Positions 50,757 to 63,429 are shown, numbered from the stretch's first letter. The stretch: 64,000 nt of DNA from Mactra quadrangularis (GCA_025267735.1 CM046299.1:16948232-17012231); one strand, 5' to 3'. Notes: generated by a model from the sequence alone, not told the origin. Translations and numbers: made by a program.

Positions 50757-50811
50757 TTTGTTTGTTTGTTTTAGTTTTACGGTGCTCCAACACAGAAAGG
50801 TCTTATCGCCC
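50757..50811 (-). mobile_element. SINE tail, family A type
   Basis: The minus strand reads GGCGATAAGACCTTTCTGTG, GGAGCACCGTAAAACTAAAA, CAAACAAAC. This resembles the GACCTAT...GTTAAACCC...AAAC 3' end of family A. Only the tail is present. Confidence 0.5.
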
Positions 50812-51404
50812 TGAATTTTAACTTTAACAATACCCTTTTAATGGAAATTAAGCAATATTGCTGATTTTTGTCCACATATAATATTGAGAAGTTTTTGACT
50901 CCTTGTGAAGGGATACCCAAAAAAACTGATGAAAGAGTCTCCTGGAAAGCAGATTAGATAAGCGGACCGCTGTACTTGGCCAAATGATTTGTTGGTATAT
51001 GGCATAAAATTCAAATTAGAAAAATCTTCTATTGCTCAAGTGCTTTTAAATATCTGAAAAATGATTTATGTAATAAGTTATGTAATACAAATAAAGAAGC
51101 AAAATTCACTCAGTTAAGTTAATACAAAAAGTTAAAAGTCAAACAAAAATATATGAACAAATAACCAAGTCCCACTTTTTAAGTGTTTCTCATGGTTTTG
51201 ACAGAGTGAACGAAAAAAATTAAATTTAAATTCTAGCTTTGCCTCTGCTGAAGACTGACAAAATCAGGATGTTTTTATTATGCTGCTCAAAAAACATTTT
51301 TCTCATTGTGCATTTTTAGTATGCTTTTGCTCGTAGATTAATGTTATCAAGCAAATCATGAAGTTTTTACATATGGATATTTATTACACATGTACAATTT
51401 TATA

Positions 51405-52566
51405 CAGTGGATCTTGTGTTAAGCGACCATCAAAGGGAGAAACAAAAAGTGGTCGTTTAAGACAATGGTCTCTTAAGACAAATTTTGATTCCCGACATTG
51501 AAGCCGTCCTGACATTCTAAAATTCGTCATTTTCATAGAACATTAATCTGTCAACGGGACGATTTTAACTGATGGGCTTTTATCTAAATTTTGTCAAATG
51601 CATACAAATAATGGGCCAATCGATTTTTCTCTTTTTTAAACATCCTAAATTAAGCTTTAAATTGCTATAATTTATTACAATTAAGTGAAACTTTGGTTTA
51701 AATAACGATTGCCAAACATTCGGTTTGTTTTCGTACATGTTAAATTCCGTAATTCCCGGACATTTTCGCGTTAAAAACGTCCAATATTTAGGTCATCAGA
51801 GTAAAGGCTGTTACATTTAAAACTGTGAATTTACACAATTTATAAGGACTAATTGTGATAATTGTCCAACACACCAGCTTATTCTTTGTTCTAACAAGCG
51901 CTGCAAACTTAAAGCGTTCAAGTGTTGGCCTCGTTTGAAATTGAATGTAGAACGTGACGCTGTTTTCAGAAAAAGTGTTTATAATGTCCTCAATATTGAC
52001 CTTTCTTTGTTTAAATATCTAAATTGTTTCTGCCTACGTATTTTTAATAAATATTACTTCACACGTTCGACGCTTGGATAAAAAGTCAAATTTGCAGTCT
52101 CTTGAATTGTTTTGAAAACGATAACTCTCCACGGTACGGTAAGTACGATACGGGACTAATTGTTCAATGCGTATTATGTAATTACATTATGATTGGATCG
52201 TATTAGTGTCTCTCTGTTGATTGTTCCCATTAACCCCTTTATCTTACAGTATTTATGACTGTCAATTATTGATTTTTAGAGCCCGACATACGACTTTAGG
52301 TGATAGACATTGTGACGACGTACCCCCGGTGTATATCTCTAATTACTGGGTTTTATTGATTTTCGCCAAATTCGATTTATATGAGCCGGTCGTTTAACAC
52401 AAATAAGTCAGTCAGTTTCGGCCAAAATTAGCGGTCGCTGGTCGCGTTGGACAAAAGTCGCTTAAGGCAAAGATTTAAAGAGTTAAAATGGTCCGTGGGA
52501 ACTCAGAGTGGTCGCTTAGTGCAAATGGCCGCTTGGGAGACGTGGTCGCTTACGCAAGATTAACTG
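51405..52566. mobile_element. pogo/Tigger-like non-autonomous DNA transposon, 1162 bp
   Basis: The ends CAGTGGATCTTGTGTTAAGC (51405 on) and GCTTACGCAAGATTAACTG (to 52566) are inverted with a few mismatches and are flanked by TA on both sides. GTGGTCGCTTA/GGTCGTTTAA words recur near both ends and probably serve as subterminal transposase-binding repeats. The interior has more CpG than the surroundings. I found no intact transposase frame, so it would need a partner element. Confidence 0.88.
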
Positions 52567-52568
52567 TA

Positions 52569-54097
52569 TTTAGTATAAAATGAACTTCGTCATTACAAAG
52601 GGAACTCATTATTTTACAATGGACTTCACTCAACCATATAAATATTATGTTTAAAACTGTATTCTAGGATTGAACTGTTCACAATGTATAAGAATAAGTT
52701 TACAGTTTTCTATCTTATTAGTTTCCAAGCCAATTTTTACTTCAATTCTATGCCTTAGATATAACTGAAATTGATCATCAGAAATTACTATAATAAGGTA
52801 TATGCTGAAGGAAAATGGGCCTGTCATGAAAAAATTTGATATCTAAAATTTGATACTTGGAGAAACTCAAGAAATTGTTTCCAGCATGATACGAGATTTG
52901 CTCTTTATTAAAATTGGCGTCATTGGAAATCTTGTTCAGTTTTGTTATCAAATTCATCAGAACCAGTATGATTAGAATTTTTGTTTTTTATATCAAAGTT
53001 TTGTTTAGGTGTTTATTTGATATTGTAATTTTCATCCTGATTGTATAGACTGATTTTATACTTGGAAGAACAAAACCTTGAAGGTCTATAGATGTTTTGA
53101 ATTGTTCATTTGTTGCTTTTTGCTTATTTTGTGTCTATTATAAATAAATTGTTCAAGAAGTATTGTAAACATTTACTGCAGCAAATGTTTACACCAACAA
53201 TTTTTGTATCATTTTGTGCAAACGTTGTTCAATTTGACAAGTGTACTTTTATTTGCTTTCTTAGCTGTTATGGAGGGACGCTGTAGTCAGAAGCTGTAGA
53301 AAGTGTATGAAATCATGACTGTATGATAGCTTGCAAAATGCCAAAAGAACTTTTGTTCTGTTAGAAGTGACCTCAACTTGAGAGTGGTAAAAAAGTAACC
53401 ATTGTACGAGACAAATTCTTTTTTATTATTATTATTATATACCGGATTTGTATAGCACTCTTTTCATATTGAATATATGTTCAAAAGCGCTTGAATTATA
53501 TTTACAGCATGTAAATTCTATTTACTCCTTTACTTGACAGATAAAGTGCTTCCATTCATGTTGTTATATGTCATGGTTTTTAGACTTTCGGCAATTTCGC
53601 CAAAAGGCTGAAGTTATACCGCAAAATGAAAACTATTGATGCTGAAAATGCCTGACCAGTTTAACCTGCGGAGTGATACATGTGTCTCTGATTTACTACG
53701 CAGTTAATTTCTAGGCGATAATAGAAGTTCAGTCAATCAACCGACGCGTATTTGTTTTAATGATCATTGACAAGTATTTACATATTATTAATTAGCGTGT
53801 GGAGGGGGCAGAGTCAAATCTTCTTAATACACTAAGCAGTAGTATTTGCCAGTAATACAGGGTAGAATAAACACTCCGCCCGCATTTTTTGCCCTGCTCA
53901 ATTTGTACTTATATCTAATGTGTAAGGAGTAATCATTAGTATGGATTTGTAAGGTTTCAATGTGCAAGAAAGTCTTTCTGTATTTCAATACTTTGATTTA
54001 CCTGATTTACCAGCAGTTTCTGATTACAGTATAAATAGCAACTGTGAGTGTTTTAAAGAAATTTCAATTTTTTATTTATGATTCTGTATCTTTCAAT
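52569..54097. other. intronic, repeat scraps only
   Basis: An (ATT)n run (about 53424-53440) precedes ATACCGGATTTGTATAGCAC, a repeat-like motif. 53580-53900 is CpG-enriched and shares AGTTATACCGCAA with 36947, suggesting one more dispersed family. Confidence 0.45.
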
Positions 54098-54192
54098 AGT
54101 GCATTGGTTAAAATCCCATTCAAAACCCATATTATTATATCCTTGAGCATGGAACTTGTCTTAATGGCCTAGCCTAGTTCTTTGGAACCTTG
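54098..54192 (+). mobile_element. SINE fragment, family C
   Basis: TAAAATCCCATTCAAAACCC, CCTTGAGCA and TGGCCTAGCCTAGTTCTTTGG correspond in order to CATTCAAAACCT, CCTTGAGCA and TAGCTCAATACTTGGGG of the copy at 61325. Confidence 0.5.
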
Positions 54193-55271
54193 AAAAGCAA
54201 AGTTATAGAGAGAGATTGATAGCTGATACAACAATTCAAGCTATCTTGAATTGGAATGGTTTTAACAATGCCACAACTCTCTATATATTCAGCTTCATAC
54301 TTAACAATATTCCAATATTTAAAGTTACACTGAAATCTAGTGATTAGATTATTAATATTTCAGGTTTGAGAATTGCCAAAAACATGATGAAATTATATAA
54401 TACAGAGATATTGTAATGGTAATATTATACAAAGTAATCAATGTTTTATATGTTTGTTACATGGTTTAAAATCTATTTAATCCTATAAGTTGTAATTTTT
54501 TTTATGTCTATGAGCGGTTATTCTACCTGTAATTTACATTCATCATCTTTAAATTGTTGTCGTGATGGTTGATGGTATACTTGCATGCAGTAGGAACATT
54601 TCTTAGTATAAGTAGAAACCATTTATTGTAGTTTATAGGATTTTCTGTTAAGTACTAGGGTATTACGTATTGACAATTTCCACTTAAATGTTGGTGATAA
54701 TTGTTAGTACATAAATAGGAAACTCTGTTACAAAGATTTGCCTCTAGCTGATTACTTCTCTTACTGAATGGATGAAAAGATTGATCTGTTCTGTATTGTA
54801 GAAATCTTGTTTGCATTCTTCAATGTCTTCCCTTAGATCTCTTGTAAAGATTTATTATAAAACGCCTTTTCTTTCTTTCATGTTGTTTTGTAAGGGCTTC
54901 AATGTCAACAGAACTAATGGCGTGTTTTTTGCATCACTTTCAAAATGCATAAATCAAAATTTGTTCATATTGTTTGATTTTTTAGAGAAATGATTTTAAA
55001 ATTTCATGGTTGTTGGCATATCTAGCGTTGAACTTTACGTTTCAAGATATTGAAATCCTGATTTTGATATGTTACATGCTGCATTCTTTTTTTTTGTTAT
55101 GCTGGTAAAATATCTCTTGCTCTACATGTATAGGTATACAACTATTGAGTGCATTCTTCACTGGGTTAATTGTCCAATTTGAGAGGACTTGAAATACCAT
55201 TACTTTTCTATCTTGCCATATAGTTAAACATTCCCTATTGTGTTTAAGGTGCAAACAATTCCCTGTTTATA

Positions 55272-55626
55272 TGGAAATAACTCTCCAATGTTTACCATGT
55301 TCAAGGGGAAGTAACTCAACAATGTATACCATGTTCAAGGGGAAGTAACTCAACAATGTATACCATGTTCAAGGGGAAGTAACTTAACAATGTACACTAT
55401 GTTCAAAGGGAAATAACTCAACAATGTATACCATGTTCAAGGGGAAGTACTCAACAATGTATACCATGTTCAAGGGGAAGTAACTCAATGTATACCATGT
55501 TCAAGGGGATGTAACTTAACAATGTACACTATGTTCAAAGGGAAATAACTCAACAATGTACACTATGTTCAAAGGGAAATAACTCAACAATGTATACCAT
55601 GTTCAAGGGGAAGTACTCAACAATGT
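55272..55626. repeat. 34-bp minisatellite, about 10.6 copies, two unit variants
   Basis: The unit is GGGAAGTAACTCAACAATGT plus ATACCATGTTCAAG. A second variant has ACACTATGTTCAAA. The order of variants is A-A-A-B-A-A-A-B-B-A and then a partial unit. A two-unit block with a shortened GGGAAGTACTC appears twice, implying segmental duplication within the array. Confidence 0.92.
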
Positions 55627-56786
55627 AGGACACGACAGTAGGTTTTCATCCGTTAATTTGAGTTTTTCTATCAGATTTTTGCCTGTGATAGTTCTAAGAT
55701 ATTTTTCATGGTAATTTAATCTGTATCAGAATATAATTTCTCATACATCTTGTGTTAAATTGATTATATAAAATTATCGTTACTGTATTATTCTTAATCA
55801 TTGGCTTTGTTTTGATTATAAGCTGTGTCATATATAACACACAAAAAACTAGCATAATGATAAGTGGCGTAAAAAAAAGGCAGAAAGTCTGTATCATCCT
55901 AGTTGTAAACTCTTTGATCATCGTTCCAGTTCTAATGTTTTTGTCGGAACAGTTTTCCTGGAATGCTTCAGAAATCTGTCCATTCACTGCAGCTATTCCA
56001 TAGCTATGTCTGTGTCTATATGCATTGGTATGTATGCATGGAATTGTGTAGAAATTCTTATTTTGATACATTTGTTGCAAGTATATCTTATTTATCCATG
56101 CAAAACATAATCCTCCGCGCAGAAAATAATTTTTATGAAGGTAGAAATGTGCATACATAATTTATACAAACTGTCGTTACATCTCATTACTTGATGCTGT
56201 TGTTAGTGTTGTTTGTATGTTCTATTATGTTGTGTTAAAAAGATTTTGTTTCTACCATTGCAGAAGGGTTCATATTATGAATAACAAGATCTTTAGGTTA
56301 AACATTTCAAATTCTTAAAAAAGAAAGCTTGCATCATTTTTTGTAAATATTAAAACCTCCAATAGAAAGACCATGATTTGTGTCCCCTTTCTAACTGTCA
56401 ATGTAGCTGGCTTCTGTCAATTATGCTTAGTTTTTAATAAAACTAACTGACCAAAATATGGGTAAAAACTGGAGAAGGAGGGTAGTGGGCAGAAAAACCG
56501 TTTAATTGTTCTTGGTGATCTGATGCTGAAGTTGAATTCTGGATAAATTCAGATGTTAAGAGGATTTTAAATCTAAATTGTTTACATATAAATTGTACTC
56601 ACAGCAATGGTATGTGCAATGTCATTGGATAATTTAATTATGTGCAAAATAATAAAATGATAAATCGAATGTATAAGTTTAAGCTGAATCATCATTATTG
56701 TAGTATTTTCAAAGTCTGAATTGTGAAATAAGTTCCTAAATATATTCCTTTAATTATCTCCCATGATAAATGTGATGAGAACTTAT

Positions 56787-57027
56787 TATACCCCCGCTTC
56801 GAAGAAGAGGGGGGTATACTGTTTTACCCTTGTCCGTGTGTGCGTCCGTTACAAAATTTCCGTCGCAGTTTTCTCAGCAACTATAACATGCAGCAGCCTT
56901 AAACTTTGCATATTGCTTCATCCTATAGTCCCATGTGGTGTAAAGCGATTTCATGCTCCTTGCTCATCTACTTCCTGTTTGTCGCATATTTTTAGATTTT
57001 GGCGGGGGTATCACTAGTGAGCATTAG
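56787..57027. mobile_element. dispersed element with GGGGGTAT inverted ends and hairpins
   Basis: ATACCCCCGC (56788-56797) is inverted at 57002-57011 (GCGGGGGTAT). The left end is itself a hairpin (TATACCCCC GCTTC ... GAAG AGGGGGGTATA, to 56818), and the right end carries GTGAGCATTAGCTCAC. The interior is GC-rich relative to its surroundings. I recall similar sequence as a common bivalve repeat, but cannot confirm it here. The 84-codon frame is a by-product. Confidence 0.7.
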
Positions 57028-57564
57028 CTCACAGATTTACTTGTTTCATGTAAAATACAATTCTTAAGCATTAAATCCAAGTTGAAGTTGAAACATTATT
57101 TTTGTATTTTCACGGTCTATAATGCTAAATTAGTTCCTTTACTATCTCTATAATGAATGAGCCAAGAACTTATTTCACATAAAATACACACCTTCAGCGT
57201 TTTATGTTCATGAAATTTTCAAGGTTACAGATTTACACTCCCACATTTTAATCAAAGTTGATTAAACTAAAGTTGATGGCTTTTTGTTATGTGATTTTTG
57301 TTACAAATACTCATATATAATGCATAAGTTTCTACCAAGTGATCCTTTCAATTTGTCAAATATGGTATGCAATTGCATTCAGTTGCGTTTTATTTATTTT
57401 TTATTGCAAATTAAATGTTGTGAGGCTTGTACTATAAGTATTTACTTGGTAAACACAAAAGAATTTATCTTTGAATGTTTTAATGATGTAAAGAGATTAT
57501 TAATTCAAATGTTCTTGTAATTTTTATGTTTAACTACATTTCATGTTGTAACCTTTGCCTTGGG

Positions 57565-57613
57565 TCATTATATGTCTGGATCATTATATGTCTGGATCTT
57601 TATATGTCTGAAT
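57565..57613. repeat. 16-bp tandem repeat, about 3 copies
   Basis: TCATTATATGTCTGGA is repeated, with the third copy reading TCTTTATATGTCTGAA. Confidence 0.85.
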
Positions 57614-58741
57614 AAGATCTTTTTCTCTAAGTGTAGAACCCAAAATTGACCGTAAGTACAAAAGTACTGTAGTAAATTGATGGAAATTAGTTATAATTAT
57701 AACAATAGTAACAATAGTTGCACTGAGCATTTCTTGCATTGTTTTGGCTTTGTGTATCAAAAGGGTTTGTAACTGTACTGTATGGAAATGTATTTTTTTG
57801 AAGATGTTAAGCAGTCTTTAACTAAGTGTGTACCTTAAACTTGTAATTGGCTTACAAATTTAAGAAGTAGCATGATAAAAAATTCAAGATAATAGTTACA
57901 GTGGTAAATGAAGAAGAGTTATAAATTATTTCATATTCAGAAAATGGTAGCTTCTATTGCACATTCAGTTTACTTTTAAGTTCTCTACAGAAAGAATGTA
58001 AGATCTGTGAACAATTGACAGATGACTTTATTGCATTTCATGAAATCTGATCCATTGGTTATTTGACTTCAACAGTTTATTAATAAGAGCTCTGAGATCT
58101 TCATTGAATCTATTCTGAGTTAAGGAAGCAGCCAAGCCTTTCTCCAGAATGTTTGATCTGTTGCATGTTCCTTGCTGTATTGATACATGCTTAAATTGCT
58201 CATATTGATCAAAAGACTGACAGACTGTTTCCTCAAGATAGCTGATGCCTACAGGACCAAACTTACACTATTATGGAGGCATGCACAATTAATTTCCTCA
58301 GTTAATTCTAACCAAATATAAGTAAATGATAAATGCATGTGTGCCTCTAAGTTTATAAAACTATAGCTGATCTTCAGCTTAACCTTTGACAAGTCTGTGT
58401 CTTATTTCATAACGTGATAAAGTTGCAGGAGTTTCATCAATTTGTTCCCTCGATGGTGTGAAGGTATGCAGCAATGAAAACCCCAGTAGCAATTTTATAT
58501 TACATTATTTTCCTCACCTATCTATATGTCAAGTATATCATTATTAAATGAATTCTAGAAGTCACAATGTCTGTCTTCAAGTAACATGTTGGTAATAGAC
58601 ACATTCTAGCAAATTAATATAGAATTAGGTATAAAGTTAACTTGGAGTTAAACATCTGTGTCTCCATTACAAATTACTAAAATTATGATTAAGTTTTGTT
58701 AAAATTTTGAAATAGTAATACTTCATTGTAACTAAAATTGA

Positions 58742-58885
58742 TCCAGTGGTAATTAAGACACATGATTTGGGGTAGAGATCCTGGGTTCGAACCCTTTTAG
58801 GGGCATTGCATATTTCCTTAAACAAGAAATTAACCTGCAGTTTTTCCCACTGCAACAAGGTGTAAATGCATACTGTGAGAGATCA
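58742..58885 (+). mobile_element. tRNA-derived SINE, family D
   Basis: Box B is a perfect GGGTTCGAACCC (58783-58794), with a weak box A upstream (CCAGTGGTAATTAAGACA). GGGGCATTGCATATTTCC, TTAAACAAGAAATTA and AACAAGGTGTAAATGC follow, as in the copy at 46283. The incomplete tRNA fold argues against a functional tRNA gene. Confidence 0.72.
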
Positions 58886-59050
58886 CCTGCCTGAATGTGA
58901 TTTCTATAATTAGGGGTTATCATTCAAAATTGTTAAGTTTGCTGAACATGTATTTGGAAGTAGACTTTAACTCTTAAATTGTACTTTTTTATGACTGAGC
59001 TAGGTGAAATGTTTAATCCCAAAATTGTTTGAACCTTTTGTTTTAATTAT

Positions 59051-59169
59051 TGGGAAGGACTCTTTATCCTAATTGCTAAGTACTGGAACACCAGAAAGCA
59101 GACTTGAGAATGATTAATTTTTGAGTTGTACAAACTAAAATGTTTCCTAATTGAGCTACAAATGAATCT
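59051..59169 (+). mobile_element. SINE, family C, 5'-truncated
   Basis: CCAGAAAGCAGACTTGAGAA, TGATTAATTTTTGAGTTGTA and TTTCCTAATTGAGCTACAAA match the 3' region of the copy at 10260. Confidence 0.72.
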
Positions 59170-60612
59170 GTATTACTTAACTAAACTAATTGTTAAAATG
59201 AAGCCAAAAGTAATGATGACTGCATAGAAATATATATTGTCTACCTGATGAATTGAGTACTGGTAAAGAAAAAAAAGAAAGCTTAGTAGTCTAGACTGAG
59301 CTGAACTTTAAGTTAGTAAAAGTAAAACAAATCGGGAAAAATGATGATATAATGGTTTAATCTGTATTAAACATGAACAAATTCTGATAATACACCTACC
59401 TTTTGATTTTGTTGGTTTTAAATTTGTTTGAGCACCAGCCAGATTTATAATGTTTCATTGTCAAATTGGTAGACTCTTGTACTAGCCTGATTATATGAAA
59501 GTTAGTAATTGTCATTGGCCTGATCAAATAGTCCTGAACTTAGGACTTACATGTAGCTGGTTAAGTTGATGACACTGTGTTTAAAAGTTGAATTCCTTTA
59601 ACTCTGTAAAATGACTATGTAAGATAGACATTTAATGTTCTCTATGATTAGTTCAACTGCTTTTTGTCTTACTAAGTTTCCCAGATAATTTTTTTGCAGC
59701 TTTTACTTTATAAAGTACATTTTAAAATTGTTAACAGATTACATTGCAGACTTTACTATTACATTGTCATCTTATTGTTTTGTTAATCTGTATAGACAAA
59801 TATTTGCTCTCAGCATTATTCTCAGATTACAAATCTTGTAATTTATTGTTTAAATCACATCTCAAGTGAATAATTGTCTAGATATATTTATATCTGTAAT
59901 GGTGTTAACTGTCTATACCCTTTTACCAGTTTGTATAACAGGATCTATGATGTTTGAGAAAATGTTGAACATTTTAAAGACTGTCTGGTGGAGGTTCTTG
60001 ACTTGTTGTTCTACTCAGTTGCCCAATGCAATGCAAGTAAATTTTCATTTTGGCGGCTTGAACAAACATTAATGGGCCAGTGGCATAAATGTTGAGAATT
60101 TTAATAGACAGAACCTTGTGATCTAAATGCAATTAAAACTCAAAGCATTGACTTTGGAATTGGACAGTGCATGTAGAGGAATCAATTATAATAAAAGGAA
60201 CTATTTTTGAAACATTTGATTTTTTCATGGTATTTTTTGGCTGTATGAGGAGCACCCCCCACCCACCCAAAAAAATGCCAGTTAGGGACTCAATTATTCC
60301 CTGGACAACAGTGATGTATCTGTATCCCTGTAATTACAGGAAGACTAAATCAATATTAGATCTTGATTGCATCTGAGTGCCACAATAACACTCAGCAGTT
60401 TGCTATAATGGCCTCAGGACAATTAACATGCATTTCACTGTCTTCTTTAATATGAGAGGTGTTGATAATAGATGGGTGACATGCAAACAGTAATACCTTG
60501 AAACTATCACTTGGTGTACATTAGTTGGTACATTAAACCCTAAATAATCTAGTAAACTATATGAGGGGCAAAGTTGGTTCTTATGGACTATAAAATGTAT
60601 CTCCTGCATGCA

Positions 60613-60694
60613 TATTGAGGGTTGCTCGCAAGACTGTAGTAACTTGCTCTTTTACGCGATGCACTTACTACAGTCTTGCAGGTAACCTTCGATA
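60613..60694 (+). ncRNA. candidate microRNA-like hairpin
   Basis: The 5' arm (60613-60642) and 3' arm (60665-60694) pair over 30 positions without gaps: 25 Watson-Crick pairs, 4 G:U pairs and one C-A mismatch (60627/60680), around a 22-nt loop. Fifteen consecutive pairs (60628-60642) are perfect Watson-Crick. All four G:U positions are pairs only if the plus strand is transcribed; on the minus strand they would be A-C mismatches. Size and shape fit a microRNA precursor processed from the host intron, but I do not recognise a known microRNA. A small foldback transposon is the main alternative. Confidence 0.35.
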
Positions 60695-61324
60695 CTGAGA
60701 TTAAACTGTCGTGTCGGAGTGCAGAAGTATAACTGATAGCTACTTTATGGTTATTTTCCTTGAGGTCATCAAGTTGTTGGCCATATATCTGCTGTAAAGA
60801 TGCTGTTTTTATTGTTACATATGTCTTGGTGAGGATTGTGTAAAACCAACATGTCTGGCTTGGATTATATTTTAAGATGATAATTTTATTGTTTGTATTT
60901 GGGAAAATAATTTCAAACTATTCTGATGGCATGTTTTGCTGTAACAGTCTGATACAAAATTATGATGTTTAAAGCATTTTGTCAAATTTTGCTCCATAAA
61001 GCTTGAATAATCAATCAGTATTAGAAATTACAAGACAAACTTCCCAATGCTGTTGATGTCATTTTTCCAGACTATTGTTTTTTTTCAAGAGGGATAAAAA
61101 ATATTAAATGATAATATTTGCATCTGGTTTTCACTAAAGTATTGAATGTTGTGTATTTTGGAATTTCTGCTTTGTTCAACTACAATGATAGTTTTCTTTT
61201 GCTAAAATAAATGAGTGATGGATTTTTTTACCCTTTCCAACCTTGACTGTTAATCTGTAACCTGTTCTATTGAAAATTGGATCAGTTAAATTTAATAGAC
61301 TATATCCAGAATTCAAATATTTGG

Positions 61325-61473
61325 GTTTTCCAATCACATTCAAAACCTACCCTGTTGTTTCCTTGAGCAAAAAACTATTCAACTAGCTCAATACTTGGGG
61401 ACCAGGATGCCGACTTGAAAGTGATTAATCCAAGTTGTAATAACTTGTTTCACAATCGAGCTTAAATAAATTA
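61325..61473 (+). mobile_element. SINE, family C
   Basis: CATTCAAAACCTACCC may be a decayed box B. CTTGAGCAAAAAAC, CCAGGATGCCGACTTGAAAG, TGATTAATCCAAGTTGTAAT and ACAATCGAGCTTAAATAAAT follow, closely matching the copy at 10260. Confidence 0.75.
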
Positions 61474-63429
61474 TTATAGTAAGAGAATGCATTTTCTTTG
61501 ATGTTTGTAATCAATGTTTTATATTTTATTTATTTTGTACATTCTCTAATATTTATCTAATCTTCTCATTTCTTTGATAATATATGAATGTTTTAATATC
61601 AGAACATACAGTTTCCAAATACCCAAAAGGGAATTATCTTCTTTTATATTTTAAATTAATCAATGCTCTGTACTTCTGTAAGCTATTCTGTTCAATATTA
61701 CATATTTCAAGTGTTAAAAAATCTGTTCAATCCTAGCATGTTCATGTCATTTGAGTCAAGCTCATTTCCTGTTTTTATTGTCTTTTTTTAATGTACTTTT
61801 ACTGAGACTTTACTGGGTTTGATTTTCAATATTTATATACAGATTGTGAATGAGACTGAATCAATTTATGTGAAGGCAATCGTTTGTTGAAGAACTGACA
61901 ATCCTTGATGTTTTATTTTGATTTATTATAACTTACTCTTGAATGTGGAGTTCCTGTCCAGGGGCCTTAAGCTTGCCCAAAATAAATGTGTAGGCACAGG
62001 TAACTTTGAGGGTCCAGGGGGCATGCTCCCCCGAAATTTTTATTTTTATTCTACATCTCAGTAGCTGCATTCTAGAGTATTTCAGGTCATTTGTTGGCAT
62101 TTTTACCTGATATATGTTAAACGAAATCACAACACTAAGTCAGTCTTGTAGTTAAGTCATACAGTGATTTTTATTGCAATTTTTGGCATTTTTAGCCTTT
62201 CATTTTTTTCCAATCTTCAAAAAAATGTGTAGGCATGTGTCTTGTGTGCCTATAGGAAACAACGCCGATGCTGTCTATTTGTATCATGAAACTTTAACCT
62301 TTACTAGTCCAGAATCCATTGGCTATGGGTTAGATTCCCTGGTAACCATGCAACATACTCGAAGTACTGGAATTTGGTCAATATATATTTTCTATGGTCA
62401 ATGACCTCCCTTCTATTAAGTATTGGCACATGTCTCTGCTTAGTGCTGTTTAAAAGCTGGAGTCTATACATCTATGTGTAGGTTGATTAACCACCAAAAT
62501 ATGACTGGGAGAAAAACATAATTACAATGAATTATTGAAATTGTTACATCTTGTTTAAAATGCCAAAATTGTCAAAAGAAGCAAATAGATTACCATGTTT
62601 ACTTCTTAGAATGAATGTGATGTAAATTTTTGATCAGCAGGACAGAACTGGCCTCCTTCAAAATCTGTAAATAAATCTGTCAAAGAATAAAGAAATTATT
62701 ATTCTTTGTTCATAAATTACAGATAAAAGTAATTACTTGTCCAATGACTAGTTTGATGCAAATATTCACTTTGTCTGCAATATGACAACATTACAAAGAC
62801 AACTCAGTGACAGGATTTCCTCGTCAAGTCTGTCACACTGCTTCTCTGTATTTAAGTAACAAATCATGATGCTGTGTCTTTCTTCAATATAATAGTATTT
62901 TTACTGGGAGTTCTATATTTTATTGATGCTCTATGGGGTTTATGAGATGATCAATGATAATACATGTAGACAGTAGAACTACAATTTAGTGTAATTTCCT
63001 ACTGCAATCAGGTACTCACTTCCTACTCAGTAGAGAATAGATGACAAGTTATCAATCATACTTGAGAAACCATGATTGCCATTAACTATAATTGTCTACA
63101 AGAAAGATAACTCTGTATGCATCTTTGTCATATTTTCATCAAGAGTGATTTCCCTTGGGAGTATGTAAACTATTATTCAAAATTCAAATTTAACGTAAAA
63201 ATGACAAATTGTTGTGCAAGATTTATTATCATTCTGTAAATAAATTTTACTATTTTCTCCAGTATGTAGGAAGGTTGTTACTTTTCAAAAAGTATTAGCA
63301 TTTTATGGTCTAAGCTTCACTCCCACTACAGCTATTGTAGCTCCTGGTCATCAGGCTATTTATATCTTTCCAGCTCCCTTGGAAGTCTTTTACTTTGCTT
63401 TTGTGCAGCTGACAAATTGGCACAGTGGT
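61474..63429. other. intronic, repeat scraps only
   Basis: A motif GGGTCCAGGGGGCATGCTCC (about 62009) is an internal GGGGGCATGCTCCCCC palindrome. ATGTGTAGGCA occurs twice (about 61987 and 62226). No exon was supported. Confidence 0.45.

Noticed and set aside
55272..55626. CRISPR-like array
   Set aside because: Units are contiguous without unique spacers, and the context is an animal genome. It is a minisatellite.
55706..56158. 150-codon minus-strand open frame as a complete gene
   Set aside because: It has no supported promoter, start or full domain and is overlapped by plus-strand frames. Only a weak GPCR-like segment was kept as a low-interest finding.
56763..57017. 84-codon frame as a gene
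   Set aside because: It coincides with the GC-rich dispersed element at 56787-57027 and is a by-product of it.
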